Under the pieces are notes generated by a model. It had not been told where the DNA came from, did no database searches, and saw only the letters and a program-made list of their open reading frames with translations. A program made the position numbers and the translations under genes. Positions 8,901-18,103 of a DNA stretch of 64,000 nt are shown piece by piece. Every line of letters begins with the position of its first letter. Position 1 is the stretch's first letter. The DNA is from JALYOC01 sp036675345 (GTDB taxonomy: Bacteria > Myxococcota > Myxococcia > Myxococcales > Myxococcaceae), in the NCBI GenBank assembly GCA_036675345.1, contig JAKFFE010000022.1, positions 1-64,000 on the forward strand. The letters are read 5' to 3'.

Positions 8901-11828
8901 ATGTCCCGCTCACCGATGATCGCATCGTCAACCCTTGGTCGGATCGGTAAGGCCTGGGTCCCAGGGCTGCTGTTTGTCAGCGGCGCAACGTCTCTGGTCT
9001 ACCAGCTGGTCTGGTCCAAGCATCTGGCCAATCTGCTGGGGAACAGCGGCCAGGCACACGCCATCGTGTTGGCCACCTTCATGGGTGGGCTGGCGCTGGG
9101 CGCGTATGTCTTCGGGAGGACAGCCGACCGGGTGAAGAGCCCGCTGTTCCTCTACGGCGCGCTGGAGCTGGGGATCGCGCTGTACGCGCTGGCCTTCGAT
9201 CCGGTGCTCCATCTGCTGGAGCTGGCGTTCCTGGCGGTGGCGCCCGGACTGGGGGAGGGCGCCCGGCTGGCAGCCAAGCTGGGGCTGGCCTCGGTGTCGC
9301 TGGTGATCCCCACCATGCTGATGGGCGGGACGCTGCCGGCGCTGGTCCGTCACTTTGCCCAGACGCTGGGATCGGTGCGCCGCGAGCTGTCCCGGCTGTA
9401 CGCGATCAACAGCCTGGGAGCGGCTCTGGGCGTGTTCGTGGCCGGGGTGTTCCTGGTGCCGCGGGCGGGGCTGAAGGGTTCGGCGGCGGTGGCGATCCTG
9501 CTCAACCTGGCGGTGGCCGGGGCGGCGATGATCGCGGCGCGGAGGAAGCCGCGGGCGGAGGCGCCGGCGGAGGATTCCGAAAGTGGGGCCGAGGCGATCT
9601 ACCCGGCGATCGCGGTGCGGGCTGCGCTGTTCGGAGTGGCGGTCTCCGGGTTCACCTCCATGCTCTACGAGGTGCTGTGGATCCGCCTGCTGGCGATCGT
9701 GATGGGGGGGTCCACCTACGCGTTCACCCTGATCCTCACCGCCTTCATCCTCGGGATCGGCCTGGGCAGCTTCTGGCTGATGCGGCGCAAGGAGAGCCAG
9801 GACGCGCTGTGGCTGTTCGGGCGGCTGCAGATCGCCCTGGTGGTGGCGGTGGCGATTGCCCTTCCGCTGTATGTGCGGTTGCCGCACCTGTTCTACGTGG
9901 CGCAGTACGGGCTCAACCGCAGCCCGATGACCTGGCCCTGGTACCAGGGGGTGGTGTTCTTCTTCTGCTGTCTGGTCCTGCTGCTCCCCACCTTCTTCAT
10001 GGGGGCGGCGTTTCCGGCGGCGGCCCGGGTGGCCACCTCCAAGGTGGCGGAGCTGGGGCGTCAGCTGGGCGGGGTCTACCTGTGGAACACCCTGGGCACC
10101 ATCCTGGGCGCGGCGGCCGGCGGGCTGTGGCTGATGCCGGCGCTGGGGATGGAGGGCAGCTTCGCGCTGGGGCTGCTGTGCAACCTGGTCGCCGGCGGGT
10201 GGGCGTTGAGCGTGGCGCCCCGGGCGGATGAGTCCAGGGTCCGCGCGATGGCGCCGATGGCGCTGGGGTTGATCGCGGTGGTGGCGCTGGTCGGCACCTG
10301 GGGCTGGTCCGGCTATGTGGCCAACGGCGCGATGTTCCGCAGCCGGGGCGCGCCCTACGCCAGCTTCGAGCAGCAGCGGAAGGTGGTGGAGGCAGACCAG
10401 GTGCTGTTCCACGACGACGACACCTTCGCCACGGTGCTGGTCGCCGCCCACGAGGGCGGGCACCACAAGTTCATGAAGATCAACGGGAAGGTGGACGCGT
10501 CCAATGGCGCGGACATCGACACCCAGATCCTGGCTGGCCACTTCGGGGTGCTGTTCCACCCGCGCGAGGTGAAGAACGTGCTGTTGATCGGCGCCGGTGC
10601 GGCGGTGACCGCGGGTTCGCTGCTCAGCCACCCGATCGAACGGCTGGACCTGGTGGAGATCTCCCCGGCGGTGATCGAGGGCGCGCGCTTCTTCGGGGAG
10701 GACAACCACCACGCGCTGGATGATCCACGGACCCACGTGCACATCGAGGACGCCAAGACGTTCATGGCGCTGTCGAAGACCAAGTACGACCTGGTGGTGT
10801 CGGTGCCCTCCAATCCCTGGGTGGCGGGGGTCTCCGGGCTGTTCACCCAGGACTTCTTCCAGCACGTCTCCAAGCACATGGCGGACGACGGGATCCTGGT
10901 GCAGTGGATCCACACCTACGACAGCAGCGAGCCGCTGGTGAAGCTGGTGCTGCGCACGATGCGCGACACGTTTCCGGACTCGACCACCTGGCTGGGGCCG
11001 CACGATCTGGCGATGGTGGCCAGCAAGCGGCCGCTGGCGTTCGACTTCGGGGTGATCGCGGAGAGGATGAGGCGGGAGAAGGCGGCGGAGGATCTGGCCC
11101 GCTGCGAGGTGCGGGACCTGTTCACCCTGCTGGCCAAGCAGGTCCATTCGCCGGCGAGGCAGAAGGAGTTCGCCGGGGAGGGGCCGCTGAACACCGATGA
11201 CCGCAACTCGCTGGAGTACGACTCGGCCCGGGCGTTCTTCCTGCGCGCGGACTACGTGCCGGTGAAGGATTCGAGGCGATCCCCGGAGGCGGACCCGGAG
11301 CTGTTGATCCACCGGTACATCGCCGAGCGCGCTCCCTCCTCGCAGGAGGTGGGGAACCTGTTCCGCCAGCTCTCCAAGTACCACGCGGTCAATGACCCGC
11401 TGGTGCGGTCGGTGGCGGAGCGGTGGAGGCAGCTGGACCCCACCGGAGAGGGCAGCGCCTTTGCCCTGGGAAGGCTTGCCCTGGCGCAGAAGGACCTGCA
11501 TCTGGCGGAGTCGCTGCTGGCCCCGCTGGCCAGGAACCTCCAGGCGCCACCGGAGGTGCTGACCGCGTACCTCCAGGTCAGCACCGAGCGGGTGTGGGCG
11601 GAGCGATCGATCTTCCACCCGGTAGACTTGGCGCTGGCCCGGGAGGTGGCGGGCCGGGCGTGGAGGTTCAAGGCGGACCCGAAAGTGGCGTCTGCGCTGG
11701 GGGACTACTGCAAGGCGGTCTCCCGGGAAGAGTGTCCGTCCGAGGCGACCGCGGTTCCGGTCGCTCCGGTCGCTCCGGTCGCTCCGGTCGCTCCGGCCGC
11801 TCCGGTCGCCGGTCCGTCCGGTCCGTAG
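8901..11828 (+). CDS. Fused membrane transporter-like / spermidine synthase-like protein
   Basis: A 975-aa protein. Residues 15-450 hold about 12 or more hydrophobic segments, arranged as two similar halves (LFVSGATSLVYQLVWSKHL and VAVSGFTSMLYEVLWIRLL). A Rossmann-type spermidine-synthase-like domain follows (about 490-790) with LLIGAGAAVTAGSLL, LDLVEISPAV and the PSNPWVAGVSGLF motif. The last part is TPR-like and ends in an Ala-Pro-Val repeat tail encoded by a 9-bp tandem repeat. The nucleotide motif is GAG-like rather than GGGDGG, and the SNPW motif replaces the aminopropyltransferase acid. True polyamine synthesis is therefore doubtful; the function of this fused family is unknown. Confidence 0.8.
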   Translation: MSRSPMIASSTLGRIGKAWVPGLLFVSGATSLVYQLVWSKHLANLLGNSGQAHAIVLATFMGGLALGAYVFGRTADRVKSPLFLYGALELGIALYALAFDPVLHLLELAFLAVAPGLGEGARLAAKLGLASVSLVIPTMLMGGTLPALVRHFAQTLGSVRRELSRLYAINSLGAALGVFVAGVFLVPRAGLKGSAAVAILLNLAVAGAAMIAARRKPRAEAPAEDSESGAEAIYPAIAVRAALFGVAVSGFTSMLYEVLWIRLLAIVMGGSTYAFTLILTAFILGIGLGSFWLMRRKESQDALWLFGRLQIALVVAVAIALPLYVRLPHLFYVAQYGLNRSPMTWPWYQGVVFFFCCLVLLLPTFFMGAAFPAAARVATSKVAELGRQLGGVYLWNTLGTILGAAAGGLWLMPALGMEGSFALGLLCNLVAGGWALSVAPRADESRVRAMAPMALGLIAVVALVGTWGWSGYVANGAMFRSRGAPYASFEQQRKVVEADQVLFHDDDTFATVLVAAHEGGHHKFMKINGKVDASNGADIDTQILAGHFGVLFHPREVKNVLLIGAGAAVTAGSLLSHPIERLDLVEISPAVIEGARFFGEDNHHALDDPRTHVHIEDAKTFMALSKTKYDLVVSVPSNPWVAGVSGLFTQDFFQHVSKHMADDGILVQWIHTYDSSEPLVKLVLRTMRDTFPDSTTWLGPHDLAMVASKRPLAFDFGVIAERMRREKAAEDLARCEVRDLFTLLAKQVHSPARQKEFAGEGPLNTDDRNSLEYDSARAFFLRADYVPVKDSRRSPEADPELLIHRYIAERAPSSQEVGNLFRQLSKYHAVNDPLVRSVAERWRQLDPTGEGSAFALGRLALAQKDLHLAESLLAPLARNLQAPPEVLTAYLQVSTERVWAERSIFHPVDLALAREVAGRAWRFKADPKVASALGDYCKAVSREECPSEATAVPVAPVAPVAPVAPAAPVAGPSGP
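11757..11812 (+). repeat. 9-bp tandem repeat encoding an Ala-Pro-Val tail
   Basis: About six near-identical copies of the 9-mer GGTCGCTCC at the 3' end of the fused spermidine-synthase-like gene. They encode repeated Pro-Val-Ala. The tract is in frame and could change length by slippage. Confidence 0.9.
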
Positions 11829-11838
11829 AAGGGGGCAT

Positions 11839-13128
11839 ATGCACCGGACTCTGATCTTCGCAGCTGCGGTCCTCGCCTCGGGAGTCAGCGCCGGGGAGCC
11901 CAGCGCGCTGGAGCGCGTGATCATCCAGGACGCCAAGGCGGTGCTGGGTCGGCAGGTGGAAGGGGGACTGCACTGTCCTGCTCGACTGCCGGGGTCGTTC
12001 GACGAATTGGCTGAAGCGCCGATGCGAAGGCTGCGGGAGTTGAGGGAGTCGGTCCTCAAAGACCTGCCCTACGAGGAGACCCGTTCCTTCCAGGACGCGG
12101 CCGCCGGTCGAGGAACCTTCGTCCCCTCCGCGGCCTATGCGGAGTGGATCCAGCAGGCCGCTGGGCCCGCGCGCCAGATACGCGCCGCGCTCTGCGCGAA
12201 GGCAGGGCGAGTTGCTCCGGGGTTGATTCTGTTTGGCGGCTGGGGGGAGAAGGCGCCCTACGATTGGCTCGACCTCGGGCGCGCCCTGCAGTTGGCGCAC
12301 TGGGAGGCGAGGAAGGCGCCGGAGGCCGGTCCGCTGATGCCCGTCTGTCTAGACAGTCTTGCCGCAGCTCAGCTGAGCGCTCCTCATTCACTCATCGGGA
12401 GGATGCTGGCCGCTCAATTCGTTCGCGACGGCTTTGATTCCTGTCGGGAGGCGATCAATGTCACCCCGGCGGGAGAGCTGTCCGGGTTGGGGACGGTTCT
12501 CAGGGGTCTGGCAAGTCGACCTTCGTTCTCGCAGGTGATGAGAGATGAGCGGGTCTTCGCCCAGTTGGCCTTCTTCGGCGCCAGCTATTCCACCGAGGCC
12601 AGGGAGCAACTGCCCCGGGAGGCGGAGGCGTTGATTCTCTGGGGCCAGAACCAGCCCCCCGAACTCAATGGCTTCGATGCACCACCCTTTGCCGCTGGAG
12701 CACGTCGCTTCCTCTTCGGCGGGTGGGCCAGGAGGAGGCACTTCGAGCAGATGCAGCAAGCGATTGAGGCGGTGGGACTTCCACTGGAGTCCGCGGTCGC
12801 TCGCCTTGCGGAGCTGAACCACGACGTCCCGATGGCGGTCACCCTGGTGGGTCATGATGCTGCCGTCAGCGAGAACTTCGGGCAGATGCTGCGCCGCGAT
12901 GCGGAGCACCGGGCGATGGTCCAGATGCTGATCATGGCAGTCGAGGTGCGTCGGTTTCGGATGGAACGCGGCGCGTGGCCAACCTCGCTCGCGCAGGTCG
13001 AAGGCGGCGCCGAGGCCAGCGAGTGGATGATGTTCCGGATGACGGAGTCTGGCCCCTTGTTGAAGCTGCTGGCCTCGGCCTTCCCTGATGAGGCGGCGAA
13101 GCAGTTCCTGCTGGAGGAGATCCATTGA
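11839..13128 (+). CDS. Exported protein of unknown function
   Basis: A 429-aa protein that I do not recognise. It begins with a cleavable-looking signal peptide (hydrophobic residues 4-18 ending ASGVSAGE). The rest is mostly helical, without membrane segments or catalytic motifs I can name. ATG at 11839 follows GAAGGGGG. It starts 10 bp after the fused spermidine-synthase-like gene, and its stop overlaps the next gene's start. Codon bias is slightly less GC-rich than in its neighbours. Confidence 0.7.
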   Translation: MHRTLIFAAAVLASGVSAGEPSALERVIIQDAKAVLGRQVEGGLHCPARLPGSFDELAEAPMRRLRELRESVLKDLPYEETRSFQDAAAGRGTFVPSAAYAEWIQQAAGPARQIRAALCAKAGRVAPGLILFGGWGEKAPYDWLDLGRALQLAHWEARKAPEAGPLMPVCLDSLAAAQLSAPHSLIGRMLAAQFVRDGFDSCREAINVTPAGELSGLGTVLRGLASRPSFSQVMRDERVFAQLAFFGASYSTEAREQLPREAEALILWGQNQPPELNGFDAPPFAAGARRFLFGGWARRRHFEQMQQAIEAVGLPLESAVARLAELNHDVPMAVTLVGHDAAVSENFGQMLRRDAEHRAMVQMLIMAVEVRRFRMERGAWPTSLAQVEGGAEASEWMMFRMTESGPLLKLLASAFPDEAAKQFLLEEIH

Positions 13129-13688
13129 AGCGGCTCCTGTTCCTTCTTATCGCCACCGGCGCGCTGGGGTTTGCCTGCGTCCCGCCGGAGGACCTGCCGG
13201 ACGGCGGGTCAGCGGACGGCGGAACCTCCGACGGCGGCGTGCCGGAGGACGGGCTCACCGAGGCGGAGCGACTGGACCCCGAGGAGCGGGCGTTCTTCGG
13301 CCTGGTCAACGCATACCGGCAGCAGAACGGGGTGGCGGCCTTCCAGGGCGTCTCGATCTCCCTCACCCGCGCCGCTCAGTTCCACAGCGACGACATGGCC
13401 CAGGAGGACGTCTTCAGTCACACCCTCTCGGATGGCACCACCTGGAGCCAGAACCTGACCCACTTCGGCTACACCGGGGGAACGCGGGCGGAGAACATTG
13501 CCGCCGGAAACGCGACCGCCGAAGCGACGTTCACCCAGTGGAAGAACTCCGCCGGCCACAACGCGAACATGCTCAACGGCGATTATCGGGTGATCGGCAT
13601 CGGCCGGGCCCACGACGCGGCCAGCACCTACGGCTGGTACTGGACCACCACTTTCGGCGGGCAGGTGGACGCGGTGTTCGAGCAGTAG
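13125..13688 (+). CDS. CAP-domain (SCP/PR-1) lipoprotein
   Basis: A 187-aa predicted lipoprotein. The signal peptide ends LGFAC (lipobox), followed by an Asp/Gly-rich linker with DGG repeats, then a CAP domain from about residue 55. The domain shows LVNAYRQQNG, AAQFHSDDMA, FSHTLSDGT, AENIAAGN and a C-terminal WTTTFG strand. Bacterial CAP proteins are secreted and of mostly unknown activity. The start is TTG at 13125, overlapping the upstream TGA, with GGAGGAG five bases before it, which argues for translational coupling. Confidence 0.85.
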   Translation: MKRLLFLLIATGALGFACVPPEDLPDGGSADGGTSDGGVPEDGLTEAERLDPEERAFFGLVNAYRQQNGVAAFQGVSISLTRAAQFHSDDMAQEDVFSHTLSDGTTWSQNLTHFGYTGGTRAENIAAGNATAEATFTQWKNSAGHNANMLNGDYRVIGIGRAHDAASTYGWYWTTTFGGQVDAVFEQ

Positions 13689-13729
13689 CCCGGGCCTGGG
13701 ATAGAAGGGGAGCTGGAGGGGACAAGACC

Positions 13730-14500
13730 GTGGCCAAAGGAAAGAAGCGCAAACATCCGCGCACCGCTGCGAAGGGGCTGAGCGTCCTGCTCCCCGACGT
13801 CGGCGGCGTCATTCCCTGCAGCGCGGAGGACATCTCCCTGGGCGGGGTGTTCATCCGCACCACCGAGCAATACCTGCCGGGGACCAAGCTGGGGATCACC
13901 CTGCTGCGATCCGGAATGAGCAAGGGACTGAGGGTCCAGTCCACGGTCACCAACATGCGGACCCCGGGGCCGGATCGGCAGCCCGGGGTCGGGGTCCGTT
14001 TCGACGCGCTCAGCGGCGAGACCCGGACCCGGCTGGCGAAGTTGCTGTCGGACTTCGGCGTCGATAACCCGGAGGCCGAGGAGGAGGACGCCCACCTCGC
14101 CGTGCCGGCCGGGCCTCCACTGGCGACGGAGACCAGTTCGCGCTTCACCCTGGGAAAGCCGTTCCTCTCCTCGGAGCAGCGGATGGATTCCGATCCGGAT
14201 GCCTCCGCGCTCTCGGACGTGTCGATCACCGTCGAGCGCCCCGCCTCCGAGGCCAAGGTGCCGCCGCCTTTGTGGTCTCGCGGCAATCGCTTCGACGCGC
14301 ATGATCTGGCGCCGGACCTGATGGACCGGCTGCAGGCGCAGATCCGCGGATTGATATTGCAACTGGGGGCCGCCGAGCAGCGCCTGGCCAGCAGGGACTC
14401 GGAGCTGGTGGCTCTGCGCCAGCGGGTACAGGAGCTGGAGTCGGCCCTGGGGAAGCGGGACCTGGAGCTGGCTCAACTTCGTGCTGGGTTGGCGCGCTGA
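13730..14500 (+). CDS. PilZ-like domain protein with C-terminal coiled coil
   Basis: A 256-aa cytosolic protein. The first ~105 residues look like a PilZ-type domain: basic N-terminal KRKHPR, then DISLGGVFIRT and a GVGVRFDALS strand. It resembles the paralogous PilZ-like domain common in Myxococcus. The RxxxR and D/NxSxxG c-di-GMP contacts are only partly present, so binding is uncertain. A disordered middle is followed by a heptad-rich helix (about 200-256). GTG at 13730 is chosen because GGAGGGG lies 8 bp upstream; frames open further upstream are shadows of the CAP gene. Confidence 0.75.
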   Translation: MAKGKKRKHPRTAAKGLSVLLPDVGGVIPCSAEDISLGGVFIRTTEQYLPGTKLGITLLRSGMSKGLRVQSTVTNMRTPGPDRQPGVGVRFDALSGETRTRLAKLLSDFGVDNPEAEEEDAHLAVPAGPPLATETSSRFTLGKPFLSSEQRMDSDPDASALSDVSITVERPASEAKVPPPLWSRGNRFDAHDLAPDLMDRLQAQIRGLILQLGAAEQRLASRDSELVALRQRVQELESALGKRDLELAQLRAGLAR

Positions 14501-14501
14501 C

Positions 14502-14520
14502 TGCGGTCCCCACGACCGCA
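14502..14520 (+). terminator. Short hairpin after the PilZ gene
   Basis: TGCGGTC and GACCGCA form a 7-bp stem with a 5-base loop, 2 bp after the PilZ stop codon. There is no T tract, so terminator function is only suggested by position. Confidence 0.3.
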
Positions 14521-14589
14521 CCGCAGCTCCAGCTCAGGGGCCCGTCGGAGCAATGACCGGTGGAGCCCACCGGCGCTGACCCGGGCGCT

Positions 14590-14681
14590 CAACACAACAG
14601 AGTGACCGTGCGGGCACTCCGCTGCGAAATATCGAGCCGGAAATCGCAGCGCAGTGACCGCAGGGGCACTCCGTTGTGTTG
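14590..14681. repeat. 92-bp near-perfect inverted repeat
   Basis: Two 38-bp arms begin CAACACAAC and end GTTGTGTTG, with about five mismatches, around a 16-base AT-richer loop. The arrangement resembles a miniature inverted-repeat element or a large regulatory hairpin. It lies in a gene-free 625-bp stretch between the PilZ gene and a convergent lipoprotein gene. There is no open frame of note in it and no evident target-site duplication. Confidence 0.8.
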
Positions 14682-14742
14682 ATGGCCGCCGCCGTCCGAC
14701 AGGAGGCCGCAGACCTGCGTGGTTTCCGGCGCAAAAGGGAGA

Positions 14743-15115
14743 ACTGGGCCTGAACCCGGAGGTCGCCGGCGGGCTGCGGGACCGGCTGGGTCTGGACCCG
14801 AGAGGTCGCCGGCAGGCTGCAGGACCGGCTGGGCCTGGACCCCGGAGAGTTGCCGGTGGGCTGCGGGGCCGGCTGGGCCTGGACCCCGGAGAGGTCGCCG
14901 GCGGGCTGCGGGACCGGCTGGGCAGCTGAACCCGAAGAGGTTGCCGGCGGGCTGCGGGGCCGGCTGGGGCCCGGATCCGGAGAGGTCGCCGGCGGGCTGC
15001 GGGACCGGCTGGGCAGCTGGACCCGAAGAGGTTGCCGGCGGGCTGCGGGACCGGCTGGGTCTGGACCCGGAGAGGTCGCAGGGGGCGGCGGGACCGGTTG
15101 GGCCTGGACCCGGAG
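14743..15115. repeat. Minisatellite of eight 43-46 bp units
   Basis: Eight degenerate tandem copies of a GC-rich unit of the form GGTCGCCGGCGGGCTGC-GGGACCGGCTGGG-CTGGACCCGGA. Unit starts are near 14761, 14804, 14849, 14893, 14939, 14984, 15030 and 15074. Unit length is not a multiple of three, so no frame is conserved across units and the array is probably non-coding. It ends about 30 bp from the convergent lipoprotein gene's stop. Confidence 0.9.
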
Positions 15116-15145
15116 CTGGCGCCGCTCGGGCGCTCTACGGGCTAC

Positions 15146-15757
15146 TCAACCCCTGGGCAGCTTCTCGCACGCATCGAAGGTGTCCTCGGCCACGAACTCC
15201 AGGCCGGTGAGCGCGACCAGCTTCACTGGGGTGCGCCAGGTCGCCGACGCGTCCAGCTGCAGCTTCGCCACCGCGCAGGAGTCGGCATCCTCGAACTCAG
15301 TCGTCGCCGGAGTCAGCCGCATTGCCCGATAGCGGAGGCGCCGGGCGAAGCCGTTCTTCACCGAGAACACCTGGAGCCCGTCCGGACGGAGCTGCCAGGA
15401 CACCGTCACCCTGGTCCCGGGAGCATCGGGGGCGGGCAGGGCGCGCAGGTCGACCAGCAGACCTTCTCGCTCGGTGCCGGTGAACGCGAAAGTCTCGCCC
15501 ACGGCGACGATCACATCGCCCTCGAAGGCGTACGGCATCCGTTGCCCCACCGCCGCTACCCAGCGGCAAGGCACCCTCGCGCACACCTCGGTGACCTCGC
15601 CTGCCTCACCGGGGACGGGGGGATCGACCGGGAGCGTAGTGGGGACATCCGCGGGCTGCTCTCCCCGGTGAGCTTCGGGCTGGGAGGTTGGGAGGTTCGT
15701 GGGCGCCGAGGCGCAACCACTCAACAGCGCGAGGACCACCAGGACCGTCCGGAGCAT
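15146..15757 (-). CDS. Lipoprotein of unknown function
   Basis: A 203-aa predicted lipoprotein, not recognised. ATG at 15757 gives a signal peptide ending LLSGC. A Pro/Thr-rich linker follows, then a globular part with two cysteines (VCARVPC) and further single cysteines near the C-terminus. An upstream start would put 37 charged residues before the signal and is rejected. It lies 83 bp downstream of the frameshifted glycosyltransferase gene on the same strand. Confidence 0.6.
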   Translation of the reverse strand: MLRTVLVVLALLSGCASAPTNLPTSQPEAHRGEQPADVPTTLPVDPPVPGEAGEVTEVCARVPCRWVAAVGQRMPYAFEGDVIVAVGETFAFTGTEREGLLVDLRALPAPDAPGTRVTVSWQLRPDGLQVFSVKNGFARRLRYRAMRLTPATTEFEDADSCAVAKLQLDASATWRTPVKLVALTGLEFVAEDTFDACEKLPRG

Positions 15758-15840
15758 CCCGGCAGCATCGCGCCGGCCGCGGTAAACGCGAAGCCGCCGA
15801 TCCCCAGATTCGCCCAGGGGCAGCGTGAGGTCGCGGCCAG

Positions 15841-17423
15841 CTAGTTGTAGCTCTTCACCTGCGGCCACAGGTCACCCAGGGGCAGCTGGAGGTCGCGGCA
15901 CAGGTGGATCGGCAGCGCCTGTTCGTAGGGCATGGCGTGCTCTACCCGCGGAACCCGCCCCACCAGCGTCACCTCGCCGCACAGCTCCCGCAGCTCGCTC
16001 TCGTCCTCCTCGCCCACCACCAGCAGGATCTCCCGGTCCGCCCCTGCGGTCCCCACAGGAAGTAGTTGTTGTGCCCGTTGAGCACCGGCGGCAGCCCGCG
16101 CTTTCGACCCAGCCACTGCAGCGCCCCGGCCTCGCCGTAGTTCTGCACGAAGATCGCCGCCTTCGCCCGGTCCTCCGGTGACAGCGACTCCACTGCGGCG
16201 ACCACCGCGTCCACCAGCTCCGGCCAGCCGAACTGATCGGCGAGGTGCTGCGCCAGCGGGTTGAACTGGTGGTTCTCTTCCCGGGGCGGTTGCACCCCCA
16301 GCGCCGCCTGGTAGCGAAGGTGGGCGTCCACCGGGACGATCGGGATCACCAGCGGCGCGAAGGCCAGTCCGGAGAGGGCCAGCACCGCGAGAGCAGCCAC
16401 CCGCGCCGGCCGGGGCAGCATCGCCTCGGCGAAGGTGCCCCCCGCGGCGAGCAGCAGCGGATAGGCCGGCGCCAGGTAGTAGGCCTTGGCCTTGAGCAGC
16501 AGCATCAGCCCCAGCGCGGCGAGGAACGCAAAGCCCAACCCGCGGTACGGCCGCAGCGGTCGCCAGGCCAACAAGGCGCCCAGACCGGCCAACCACAGCG
16601 GGGCGGCGGCCGGTCCCAACATCAGCAACTGCTGGCCGAGGAAACCCCCGGCGTGGAAGGGCGCGTTCTTTCCCGCCTGTCCGGCCCGCAGCAGCTCCAG
16701 CATCGGGAAGTCCCGGGACCACTGCCACTCCAGGTTCGGGAGCACCAGCACCAGCGCCAATCCCGTGGCCGCCAGCAGTCCCCAACAGCGCAGCACCCGA
16801 CGCTGCGGGGTGGCCAGCAGGCCCACCACCAACGCCAACACCCAGAAGGAGAGCGAGTACTTGTTGAGCATCCCCACGCCCACCACTCCGCCCAGCAGGA
16901 GCCACCTCCACAGGGGTGACCCGGGCTCCTGGACCAACCGCACCACCAGCAGGGCCGCGCCCGTCCAGAACAGCGGCTCGAAGCTGTTCATGGTCAGCAG
17001 GTGCCCGCCCACCATCAGCACCGGGGCGCCGGCCACCGCCATCGCCGAGAGCAGCGCCGCGGCCCGCCCTCCGCCCAGCGCCATCGCCAGCCGCGCGGTC
17101 AGCAGCACCAGCGCCGCGTGCGCCAGGGCCGCGGGGAGCCGGAAGGCCGCGACCCAATCTGAGGCCAGGGCACTGGAGATCCGGGCCACCAGCGCGATCA
17201 GCGGCGGCTGGTCCACATAGCCCCAGGCCAGCTGCTGTCCGCAGGCGATGAAGTACAGCTCGTCGCGGAAGAAGCCGTAGCGCCCGTTGGTGGCCAGGTG
17301 CAGCGCGAGGGTGGCGAGGGCGACTCCCCACACGGCGCGAGGCGTGGCCTGGAGTGGAGGAGTCGGGGACGGCACGGGCTCGGTACGGTACAGCGGACGG
17401 CGCGATTGCCGCAGGGGGCCCAT
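15841..17423 (-). pseudogene. GT39-type membrane glycosyltransferase, frameshifted
   Basis: The intact protein would be about 527 aa: an ArnT/PMT-like GT-C enzyme that uses a lipid-linked sugar. The first periplasmic loop has the Asp-Glu motif in FFRDELYF and YVDQPPL, and about ten membrane segments follow. The soluble C-terminal part ends abruptly out of frame after NNYFLWGPQG. The natural ending (ADREILLVVGEEDESEL onward to the stop at 15841) continues in another frame. One base restored in a G4 run (plus-strand C run 16041-16044) rejoins them. ATG at 17423 is 35 bp from the divergent lipoprotein start. A sequencing error is as likely as true gene loss. Confidence 0.8.
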
Positions 17424-17458
17424 CGCCGTCCGAGGGCCGGACCCGGTATCCTGTCGGG

Positions 17459-18103
17459 ATGCGACCGACGGTGTGGCTGACACTCTGCCTCTTGCTTCCC
17501 GCGTGTGGCCTGCCCACCGCCGTCCGTCCCACCCCCAAGGGCGTTTGGCAGCCGGAGCTGGGCTTCGGAGGACCGATCGCCAAGGTCACCTCCACCGTCC
17601 ACCTCCCGCTGCCGGTCTCCACCCTGGGGGTGCGCACCGGAGTCACCGACACCCTGGACGTCTCCGCCCACGTCCACCTCACCTCGCTGGTGTTTGACGT
17701 GGCGGGACTGGACCTGGGCACCACCTGGCTGGCGCTGGAGCAGCACGGCGCGTTCCCGGCGTTGGCGCTGACCGGACGGGTGTACGGCTTCGCCGAGCTG
17801 CAGCAGTTCGCTCCCCGGGCCTACCTGGAGCTGAGTCCGGCCGTCAGCTGGCGGGTCAATGACTGGCTGCTCCCGTATCTCTCCGCTTCCGCGCTGGTGC
17901 AGTTCGCCGGCGCCGCGCCGCTGATCGCCGCGGGAGGAGGCGCCGAGTTCCGGCTGGGCGCCTGGGGCCTGCAGGCGGAGGCCCGGTGGTACGGGCCCAA
18001 CGTGGCCTCGCGCTTCATGGCGGTGGATTGGTACAGCGTGGGAGGGATGGGGGCGTGGGGCGTGGTGATGGGCGTCAGCTACCGGCTGGGAGGTGCACAG
18101 TGA
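17459..18103 (+). CDS. Outer-membrane-beta-like lipoprotein of unknown function
   Basis: A 214-aa predicted lipoprotein with signal peptide and lipobox LLLPAC. The rest alternates short hydrophobic beta-type strands with turns, ending in VVMGVSYRLGG, much like small porin-type or surface beta-barrel proteins. I do not recognise a family. ATG at 17459 is chosen because the signal peptide starts there; the frame is open further upstream but is charged and lacks a signal. Its stop overlaps the start of the next gene (GTGA), so the two are probably co-translated. Confidence 0.65.
   Translation: MRPTVWLTLCLLLPACGLPTAVRPTPKGVWQPELGFGGPIAKVTSTVHLPLPVSTLGVRTGVTDTLDVSAHVHLTSLVFDVAGLDLGTTWLALEQHGAFPALALTGRVYGFAELQQFAPRAYLELSPAVSWRVNDWLLPYLSASALVQFAGAAPLIAAGGGAEFRLGAWGLQAEARWYGPNVASRFMAVDWYSVGGMGAWGVVMGVSYRLGGAQ

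Noticed and set aside
14654..14929. Plus-strand frame across the minisatellite with repeated GLDP-VAGGLRDRLG-like residues
   Set aside because: The repeat units are 43-46 bp, so the frame changes from unit to unit; the apparent repeat peptide is a by-product of the DNA repeat.
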